A stretch of DNA of 5,598 nucleotides from an uncultured Caulobacterales bacterium (GTDB lineage Bacteria; Pseudomonadota; Alphaproteobacteria; Caulobacterales; Maricaulaceae), in the NCBI GenBank assembly GCA_937981945.1, contig CALJNJ010000248.1:1-5598 (forward strand), given 5' to 3'. The position numbers were made by a program, and so were the translations under genes. Below the pieces are notes generated by a model, which searched no databases, was not told the DNA's origin, and saw only the letters and a program-made list of their open reading frames with translations. This document shows positions 1 through 5,598 of this stretch, piece after piece; within the stretch, counting starts at the first letter, position 1; every line of letters starts with the position of its first letter.

Positions 1-168
1 GAGATCCCGCCCGCCGAAAGCGTCGTCGCGGATTCGGTCATGGAGCTTTTATTGCTCGGCTCAGCCTGCGGCGAAGACATAACGATTTCAGCCAGCGGAC
101 GGGAAGCTGAAATTGTGGTTGAGGCGCTGAAGCGACTGGTGGAAAACCGGTTTGGGGAAGAGGACTGA
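1..168 (+). CDS. ptsH: HPr-family phosphocarrier protein, C-terminal part (5' end outside window)
   Basis: This is an open frame from base 1 to the TGA at 166-168, giving the last 55 residues of a protein that is normally about 90 residues long. The stretch ADSVMELLLLGSACGEDITI followed by a helix ending VENRFGEED matches the second half of HPr, including the Ser46-region helix, the ITISASG strand and the C-terminal helix. Ser12 of the visible part aligns with Ser46, the target of HPr kinase/phosphorylase. The catalytic His15 lies upstream of the window. In alphaproteobacteria HPr usually serves the regulatory (nitrogen-type) PTS with HprK and an EIIA rather than sugar uptake; that role is inferred here. 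One oddity is Glu15, where most HPr proteins have Gly directly after the SIM/SVM motif. The stop is one base before the next start, so the two genes are probably cotranscribed. Confidence 0.85.
   Translation, partial: EIPPAESVVADSVMELLLLGSACGEDITISASGREAEIVVEALKRLVENRFGEED
153..162 (+). promoter_or_regulatory. Ribosome binding site deciding the TonB-lipoprotein start
   Basis: The purine tract GGGGAAGAGG lies inside the last codons of the HPr gene and ends 7 bases before the ATG at 170. It supports ATG 170 as the start rather than the in-frame TTG at 152, which would put six extra residues in front of the signal peptide. Confidence 0.6.
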
Positions 169-169
169 C

Positions 170-592
170 ATGCGGAGATATTTTGTATTTTCGCTCATCG
201 CCGTCTCAGCCCTTAGCGCTTGCGCCACACAAGATCAGTATTTCACCCCCAAAAGTGAGTATCCGCCGGACCCTTGGGTCAAAGGTTATTCCGATCCCAA
301 TGATTGCCTGGGCGGCGAAAAGTTAGCGGCAAAGAAATTTTTTCTGCCGGAATATCCGCGCCGGTCTTATAACACCGGTCGGCAAGGCTGGGTTATCGTC
401 AGGCTGGACGTTTTGGCGGACGGAAATACGGACAATGTGGACGTGGAACGATCAGTGCCGGGCGGTCTGTTTGACCGCGCGGCCGTCGGGGCTGTCCGCG
501 ATTGGCAATTTGAACCCCCGGAAGGTGGCCCGTTGCAGGATTGCAGAGTGCTTATTCGCTTCAAATTGGGCGGTGTGAGCTTGGGGTCTTAG
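170..592 (+). CDS. Small lipoprotein with a TonB C-terminal domain
   Basis: The protein has 140 residues. The N-terminus (MRRYF, then a hydrophobic stretch, then LSAC) is a lipoprotein signal with Cys18 as the predicted lipidated residue. Residues about 57-134 fit the TonB C-terminal fold: PEYPRRSYNTGRQGWVIVRL, then LADG, a VERSVPGGLFDRAAV segment and the AVRDWQFEPP signature. Two further cysteines, Cys46 and Cys125, flank the domain and could form a periplasmic disulfide. A classical TonB has an N-terminal membrane helix for ExbB/ExbD and a long proline-rich spacer; both are missing. It is therefore unlikely to energise transport in the usual way and may instead be an envelope-binding protein; its function is unknown. 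It starts one base after the HPr stop, with its Shine-Dalgarno sequence inside the HPr gene, so it is probably the last gene of that operon. The domain call is fairly sure and the role is not. Confidence 0.8.
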   Translation: MRRYFVFSLIAVSALSACATQDQYFTPKSEYPPDPWVKGYSDPNDCLGGEKLAAKKFFLPEYPRRSYNTGRQGWVIVRLDVLADGNTDNVDVERSVPGGLFDRAAVGAVRDWQFEPPEGGPLQDCRVLIRFKLGGVSLGS

Positions 593-660
593 CCGAATAA
601 AAGGTTTGATATCACGGACCTTCGCGTTAGAGTCCCTCGAATCTGCGATACGGACAAGCT
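593..660 (+). promoter_or_regulatory. Intergenic leader of the divL-like gene, possible weak promoter
   Basis: This 68-bp gap is the only plus-strand spacer ahead of the divL-like gene. A TTGATA at 606-611 and a TAGAGT at 628-633, 16 bp apart, resemble a weak sigma70-type promoter. No TTAA-N7-TTAA CtrA-type site and no convincing terminator hairpin with a T-run is visible. Transcription could equally read through from the HPr operon. Confidence 0.2.
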
Positions 661-3108
661 TTGTTATCGACACTGACACAATATCAGGAATTGATTATCA
701 CTGCGAGTATTCTCGCAATGGCAATTGTGGCTGCCTATGCGGCGGCCAGAACTTACCATAGATTTGGCGGCGGAGGGGACCTCTGGAAAGAGCGATACGC
801 CGAGCTTGATCGCCGCGTTTCCAAAATGGATTCTGTCTTTGGGGCCTATCCGGGATTGATCCTGGTATGGGATGAGAAAATCCCGTCGGGCACGGAAAGT
901 TGGGGCCAGCCCAAAGTCTTCGGATCACCCGCCGCTTTGGCCAGTATTCAGCGTTTTGCCGAACCCGGTCGTTCTAAAGATATGGCCACGCGTATTTTGG
1001 ACGGTCTGGCCGATCTTGACGCGATTGGCGAAAAAGACAGTGAAATGACCTTAAGAAAGCACTTGGATGTGCTGCGCCGCAACGGTGAAGGGTTTTCTAT
1101 TTCGATTGTTCTGCCCGAAGGCAATGTGATTGAAGCCGATGGCCGATCGGCCGGGCGGCAAGCCGTATTATGGCTCGAAGATGCTTCTATTCGGGGTGAA
1201 GACGAGCGGACGGCCATCAGCCGTTTTGAAACCCGCAAGCTTCTGACGCGTGACGATCCCGTTGCCTTTATAGATATGTTGCAGCGCGCACCGTTTCCCA
1301 TTTGGCGCATGTCGGCCAAAGGCAAACTGGTCTGGGTCAATGAAGCCTATATCGGCGCGGTCGGAGCCGATAATATGGGAACGGTTTTGGAGGAACAAAT
1401 CCAGATAGACCGGCTCGTCGCCGACGAAGCGCTAAGCGTGCTGAACGCGCAGGCAACCTTGGAAAATGTCCGCAAGATAAATATGGGCGACGAGATGAAA
1501 TCCATGTTGATTTCCGTCTTTCCCATTTCGGGCGGGGCGGTCGGCATGGCCATTGATGCCTCTGAGACCGAGGGCCTGCGCGATACATTGACCCGCCACA
1601 TTCGATCTCACGATGAACTTCTCAATAATATGGATGAGGCGATTGTCACATTCGGGCCGGATCAAAATATGACGTTTTACAACACGGCTTTTGCGGATTT
1701 GTTTAAGCTGGAACCGCGCTGGTTCAGCACGCGGCCGACCCATTCCGAATGGCTTAATCTGATGCGAGAGAAACAGCGCTTGCCGTTACGGTCTGATTAT
1801 AAGGAATGGAAGCGTTCTGAACTGGCCCTATACACGGATTGGCCCGATGAAGTTCCGGACGAAATTTGGAGCATGCCCGATGGGACCACATTGCGATTGG
1901 CGCGCATGCGGGATCCCCGGGGCGGAATTTCCTTACTGCTATCCGACATCACCAATACGGTTACCCTGCAGAGCCAGTTTAACACACTGATCAATGTTCA
2001 GGCGGCGACCCTGGACAAATTGTCTGAGGGGATCGCCGTGTTTGGCGCAGACGGCCGGCTAAAAATATCCAATAAGGCTTTCGCGACCCTTTGGAATTTG
2101 GACGAAGCCGATACGGAGCCCGGCAAAAGTTTTGCGAACGTGATCGAAAAATGCCTGCCGCTTTATCATGACAAAGTCTTCTGGAAGGATTTGAAGGCGC
2201 GGGCAACGGACCCCAATCCGGAAGTCAGGTTACATGTAGACGGGGAAATCAAACGGTCCGACGATAAGATGTTGACCTGGTTATCCCGGCCCTTGCCGGA
2301 CGGGGCGACTTTGATCGCGTGGGATGATGTCACCAGCGCCCGCCAAGCTGAGGCCGCCCTAATCGAGCGGGCGGAAGCACTGGAAGCGGCTGATCGTCTC
2401 AAATCGGAATTTGTGGGTCATGTGAGCTATCAGCTGCGAACGCCGCTTACGACCATTTCAGGTTATGCGGATTTCCTTCAGAACAATTTGGCAGGCGAGC
2501 TTTCGGATAAGCAAAGCGAATATGTCTTCGCCATACAAACAGCCTCTGAGGACCTCAAGAAAACCATTGATGATATCTTGGATATTGCGGCCATAGAGGC
2601 TAATGTCCTGGATCTGGATTTGGGCGATGTGGATGTGTTTGAACTGCTCAATAACGCCCTTGATTATGTGGCGACCAAGGCTGAGGATACCCGTAAAAAT
2701 ATCACGATTGATTGCCCCATGGATGTGGGCGTGATCCGCGCTGATGAGCGCCGCCTCAAGCAAGTGGTTTATAATCTTTTGTCAAATGCGCTGCGCTTTA
2801 CCAAACCCGGCGGCAACATCGTCCTAGGCGCGGCGTCAGAGCCGGGGGGCGGGGTTACCATTTGGGTCCGTGATGATGGTGTCGGCATTCCGTCCGAGCG
2901 CCAGCCACAAGTCTTTGAAAGCTTTAAATCCAGCCGCGGCGGCGCCGGTTTGGGTCTGGCATTAGTGCAGCGTTTTGTGGAGCGCCACGGAGGCTGGGTC
3001 GAGCTTGAATCAGAAGAAGGGAAGGGGACCCACGTCACCTTTTACATGCCCAAAGAGGCGGCGACGGCAGCCGCGCATCCGGAATTTGAATTCAAGGTCG
3101 CTGAGTGA
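661..3108 (+). CDS. divL: DivL-like multi-PAS sensor pseudokinase with Tyr in place of the H-box His
   Basis: The protein has 815 residues and starts at TTG. GGA at 652-654 is a weak Shine-Dalgarno, and the next ATG (718, Met20) would cut the membrane helix in half. Residues 11-29 form one transmembrane segment. They are followed by a degenerate PAS-like region (about 45-170) and PAS-like domains at about 200-310, 315-430 and 445-555. A short coiled coil (558-580) leads into a HisKA-type dimerisation helix with the H-box HVSYQLRTPLT. Tyr590 sits where the phospho-accepting His belongs. The ATP-binding domain looks intact: N-box D695 to N705/N709, G1 DDGVGIP (738-744), F-box FESF and G2 GGAGLGL (760-766). 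This layout and the Tyr match Caulobacter DivL (about 770 residues), a polar protein that, with DivK, controls the CckA kinase and so CtrA in the asymmetric cell cycle. That role is inferred by family. A gene of this type beside tsaE is common in alphaproteobacteria. Its TGA overlaps the rhodanese GTG start. Confidence 0.85.
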   Translation: MLSTLTQYQELIITASILAMAIVAAYAAARTYHRFGGGGDLWKERYAELDRRVSKMDSVFGAYPGLILVWDEKIPSGTESWGQPKVFGSPAALASIQRFAEPGRSKDMATRILDGLADLDAIGEKDSEMTLRKHLDVLRRNGEGFSISIVLPEGNVIEADGRSAGRQAVLWLEDASIRGEDERTAISRFETRKLLTRDDPVAFIDMLQRAPFPIWRMSAKGKLVWVNEAYIGAVGADNMGTVLEEQIQIDRLVADEALSVLNAQATLENVRKINMGDEMKSMLISVFPISGGAVGMAIDASETEGLRDTLTRHIRSHDELLNNMDEAIVTFGPDQNMTFYNTAFADLFKLEPRWFSTRPTHSEWLNLMREKQRLPLRSDYKEWKRSELALYTDWPDEVPDEIWSMPDGTTLRLARMRDPRGGISLLLSDITNTVTLQSQFNTLINVQAATLDKLSEGIAVFGADGRLKISNKAFATLWNLDEADTEPGKSFANVIEKCLPLYHDKVFWKDLKARATDPNPEVRLHVDGEIKRSDDKMLTWLSRPLPDGATLIAWDDVTSARQAEAALIERAEALEAADRLKSEFVGHVSYQLRTPLTTISGYADFLQNNLAGELSDKQSEYVFAIQTASEDLKKTIDDILDIAAIEANVLDLDLGDVDVFELLNNALDYVATKAEDTRKNITIDCPMDVGVIRADERRLKQVVYNLLSNALRFTKPGGNIVLGAASEPGGGVTIWVRDDGVGIPSERQPQVFESFKSSRGGAGLGLALVQRFVERHGGWVELESEEGKGTHVTFYMPKEAATAAAHPEFEFKVAE

Positions 3109-3608
3109 TCCGAAAGATTGTGACAGGTTTGTGCGCCGGCCTATTGCTCGCCGGCTGTGATGCGCGAACATCATTGGACGACACACACAGCGCCATTGAA
3201 AAACGCTATTCTGACGTTGCCCATCTGGCGCCTGATCAATTGGGCGCGCAAGATGTCTTGCTATTTGATACCCGTTCTCCTGAAGAATTCGCGGTCAGTC
3301 ATATTGACGGCGCCATTCGATTGGACCCTGACATGTCGCCGGCGGAATTTAAGGAAATCTATGGCGATCAAGCCGCCCATAAAATTTTGGTTTTTTATTG
3401 TTCGGTCGGGGAACGCTCATCCGCCATGGCGTCACGAATCGCTTCCGTACACAGCGGCCCGGTCTATAATTTGGAAAAGGGCTTATTTGGCTGGCACAAT
3501 GACCGGAGACCTCTGGTCTCATCATCCGGCCCGACGGATTTCATCCACCCTTATGACGAAAAATGGGGCACATTAATTGATCGTCAAAAGCAGATAAAAT
3601 ATAATTAG
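3105..3608 (+). CDS. Lipoprotein with a single rhodanese domain
   Basis: The protein has 167 residues and starts at GTG 3105. The start overlaps the divL-like stop (GTGA), and AAGG at 3094-3097 lies 7 bases upstream, so translational coupling is likely. The N-terminus MIRKIVTGLCAGLLLAGC is a lipoprotein signal with Cys18 lipidated. Asp19 at position +2 is the inner-membrane retention signal in E. coli; whether that rule holds here is unknown. The rhodanese domain spans about residues 36-135, with FDTRSPEEFAVSHIDGAI (54-71) and the active loop CSVGER (99-104). Cys99 would carry the persulfide and Arg104 closes the loop, so it looks catalytically competent. GLFGWHN (126-132) is the usual end of the fold. 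The tail with IHPYDEKWG occurs in other small rhodanese-like proteins. The protein probably handles sulfane sulfur or thiol redox on the periplasmic side; its substrate cannot be told. The TAG stop overlaps the tail of the opposite-strand coq7 gene. Confidence 0.85.
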   Translation: MIRKIVTGLCAGLLLAGCDARTSLDDTHSAIEKRYSDVAHLAPDQLGAQDVLLFDTRSPEEFAVSHIDGAIRLDPDMSPAEFKEIYGDQAAHKILVFYCSVGERSSAMASRIASVHSGPVYNLEKGLFGWHNDRRPLVSSSGPTDFIHPYDEKWGTLIDRQKQIKYN

Positions 3609-4144
3609 CGCATACCGAAACGGATAACCGCTTCCGTACAAAATCTCACCGTTTTTTCGACAAGTTTCGACGTGAATTTTGTCATATCCAAATTATCAAA
3701 TGCATGATCGTGATGATCTTGTTCGTCCTTGATAATCTTTTGGACACAATTATGGGCCTCGGGATGGTCAATCTTCAAAAAATCAGATTGATGTTCCAAA
3801 TGTTGCAGAACAACATTTTCAACCGCGTAAGTCGTCGCCATAATGGCTGACTTTCCCAGCAAACCTGTTGTCACCCCAAGCGCAAATCCGCCCAGGCCTG
3901 CAAGATGGTAGCTCATGCATTGGCGAATGCCGGATTGATCCAAAAAGGATTTAAAAATCTGTCGGTGGGATTGTTCGTGTTTTTGAAACTCGTCCAATTG
4001 CTCGACCAAACGCGGTGAGCGTAAGTATGAGATCAGTTTCTGACCTCTGTAAATGTTGACCGCACCGTTTTCGCCGGTGTGGTCTACTTTTATCATTTTT
4101 TCGGCAGTGGTCTGAGCAGGACGAAGCTTTCGTCCTGCTGTCAT
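3605..4144 (-). CDS. coq7: Coq7/Clk-1-type diiron hydroxylase (probable 5-demethoxyubiquinone hydroxylase)
   Basis: The protein has 179 residues. Coq7 performs the penultimate ring hydroxylation of ubiquinone synthesis, converting demethoxyubiquinone to demethylubiquinone at the inner membrane. The diiron ligands are all visible: Glu25 in KVDHTGENGAVNIYRGQ, Glu57/His60 in KHEQSH, Glu109 in AVENVV, and Glu141/His144 in KDEQDHH. GFALGVTTGLLG (86-97) is the family's conserved glycine-rich membrane-associated helix. The sequence is nevertheless divergent. The RPT motif reads RQC (74-76). By spacing from Glu109, positions that are Trp and Tyr in human COQ7 are Ala82 and Leu116, while His115 is kept. 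ATG 4144 fits the usual N-terminus ahead of the first ligand motif; Met17 is an alternative. The gene starts 3 bases after the ferredoxin stop, so the two form an operon. Its TAA overlaps the rhodanese stop by 4 bases. Diiron-family membership is secure; the exact substrate is less so. Confidence 0.85.
   Translation of the reverse strand: MTAGRKLRPAQTTAEKMIKVDHTGENGAVNIYRGQKLISYLRSPRLVEQLDEFQKHEQSHRQIFKSFLDQSGIRQCMSYHLAGLGGFALGVTTGLLGKSAIMATTYAVENVVLQHLEHQSDFLKIDHPEAHNCVQKIIKDEQDHHDHAFDNLDMTKFTSKLVEKTVRFCTEAVIRFGMR
4115..4139. repeat. Perfect inverted repeat (11-bp arms, 3-bp loop) just inside coq7
   Basis: The arms AGCAGGACGAA (4115-4125) and TTCGTCCTGCT (4129-4139) are exact reverse complements around GCT. 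Read on the minus strand, the hairpin begins two bases after the coq7 ATG and is part of codons 2-10. No T-run follows it on the minus strand, so it is not a standard intrinsic terminator of the ferredoxin gene. It could limit ribosome loading on coq7, or be a protein-binding palindrome. Confidence 0.8.
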
Positions 4145-4147
4145 AAA

Positions 4148-4977
<830 letters not shown>

Positions 4978-4981
<4 letters not shown>

Positions 4982-5598
4982 ACCGCGATGCGCAAATCAT
5001 CGCCTTTTTGGAGACGGCCGGATGGGGCGAAGCTGCGCGGCAGAGTTTTCCGGGCGACGCCTCCAGCCGGTCCTATGAGCGCCTGACTTTAGGCGGGCAA
5101 AAAGCAGTTTTGATGAATGCGCCAAAGGGAGCGGAAACGCCGTCAGAGCCTTTGGGCGCAAGCCCTGATATGCGTAAGAAACTGGGCTATAATGCTGTGG
5201 CCAGATTGGCGGGGCCCAATCCGGAGGCTTTTTCCGGCATCGCCAATGAGCTGAAAGTCAGAGGGTTTTCGGCCCCCAATGTCATCGCTGCAGATTTGGA
5301 CTTAGGGCTAATGCTGCTCGAAGATTTTGGGACTGATTTGTTCGCACCCATTTTGCGTGAGGACCCGGCAAAAGAAACGCAGCTCTACCGCGCCGCCGTC
5401 GATACGCTCGGCGCTATTTATCGCTCCAGTTTTCCCGCCGACATGCCAAGTTTTGGCAAGGTCTGGCGAGTAAGGGAATATGATGCCTATGCGCTGCAGG
5501 CAGAAGCGGACCTGTTCCTCGACTGGTTTGCGCCGGACTTCGGCGAGACTATATCGGGCGCCGCCCGAAGCGAGTGGTATGAGATTTGGAGCGCGCTT
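4978..5598 (+). CDS. amgK: Aminoglycoside-phosphotransferase-fold sugar kinase, AmgK-like (3' end outside window)
   Basis: This frame is open from GTG 4978 to the window edge, giving 207 residues of a family that is usually around 330-350. PGDASSRSYERL (25-36) is the glycine/serine nucleotide loop of this family. KAVLMNAPKG (42-51) is the following strand, which usually reads MDAP, so Asn47 is a small deviation. LMLLEDFGTDLF (111-122) is the interlobe hinge motif. The catalytic HxDxxxxN loop and the metal-binding Asp should lie past the window end, so activity cannot be judged. AmgK phosphorylates the anomeric carbon of N-acetylmuramate or N-acetylglucosamine recovered from the cell wall, and MurU then makes UDP-MurNAc, bypassing de novo synthesis. 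A gene of this type next to tsaE is common in alphaproteobacteria, usually with murU downstream, which supports this role over true aminoglycoside resistance. The GTG overlaps the tsaE stop, pointing to one operon. Confidence 0.75.

Noticed and set aside
152..169. TonB-lipoprotein start at TTG 152
   Set aside because: It would put six residues in front of a well-formed signal peptide, and it lies at the ribosome binding site for ATG 170.
621..650. Possible terminator hairpin (TCGC...GCGA) ahead of the divL-like gene
   Set aside because: There are only four paired bases plus a weak inner stem, and no T-run.
3506..3520. Inverted repeat GAGACC-TCT-GGTCTC within the rhodanese gene
   Set aside because: The arms are only 6 bp, it sits mid-gene and no T-run follows; this is expected by chance.
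3157..3576. Plus-strand open frame of 139 codons inside the rhodanese gene
   Set aside because: It is a frame-shifted shadow of a gene with intact rhodanese motifs, and its product shows no family features.

Overview
The window looks like chromosomal DNA of an alphaproteobacterium of moderate GC (about 50-55% by eye). The best match is a Caulobacterales/Hyphomonadales-type bacterium. The evidence is a DivL-like pseudokinase with tyrosine in place of the phospho-accepting histidine, an HPr with the Ser46 regulatory site, a Coq7-type ubiquinone hydroxylase, and a tsaE-amgK pair. The species cannot be named from this sequence.

Layout. The plus strand opens with the C-terminal 55 residues of an HPr phosphocarrier protein (1-168). 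One base later comes a small lipoprotein consisting mainly of a TonB C-terminal domain (170-592). After a 68-bp gap comes the largest gene, a membrane-anchored multi-PAS protein with a histidine-kinase core in which the H-box His is Tyr590 (661-3108, divL-like). Its stop overlaps the GTG start of a lipoprotein rhodanese (3105-3608). Two minus-strand genes follow, read in the order ferredoxin (4465-4148) then Coq7-like diiron hydroxylase (4144-3605), 3 bp apart. The coq7 stop overlaps the rhodanese stop tail to tail. A 60-bp divergent gap separates ferredoxin from the plus-strand pair tsaE (4526-4981) and amgK-like kinase (4978 to beyond the window end), again with a GTGA overlap.

How the genes fit together. 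In many alphaproteobacteria HPr, ahcY, the divL-type kinase, tsaE, amgK and murU lie close together (stated from general knowledge). Here that backbone is recognisable, but no ahcY lies between HPr and divL, and other genes occupy the cluster: a TonB-domain lipoprotein, a rhodanese lipoprotein and the inverted ferredoxin-coq7 operon. The backbone genes cover PTS-type regulation, cell-cycle signalling, tRNA t6A modification and peptidoglycan sugar recycling. The inserted pair points to ubiquinone biosynthesis with a possible dedicated electron donor.

The observations most worth following are: (1) the ferredoxin-coq7 operon together with a Coq7 that lacks two aromatic residues associated with direct NADH reduction in the human enzyme; (2) a perfect 11-bp-arm hairpin two bases after the coq7 start codon; (3) the DivL-type His-to-Tyr change; and (4) a rhodanese lipoprotein translationally coupled to DivL. 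There is no CRISPR array, tRNA, rRNA, IS element or phage gene, and no gene-free stretch longer than 68 bp.
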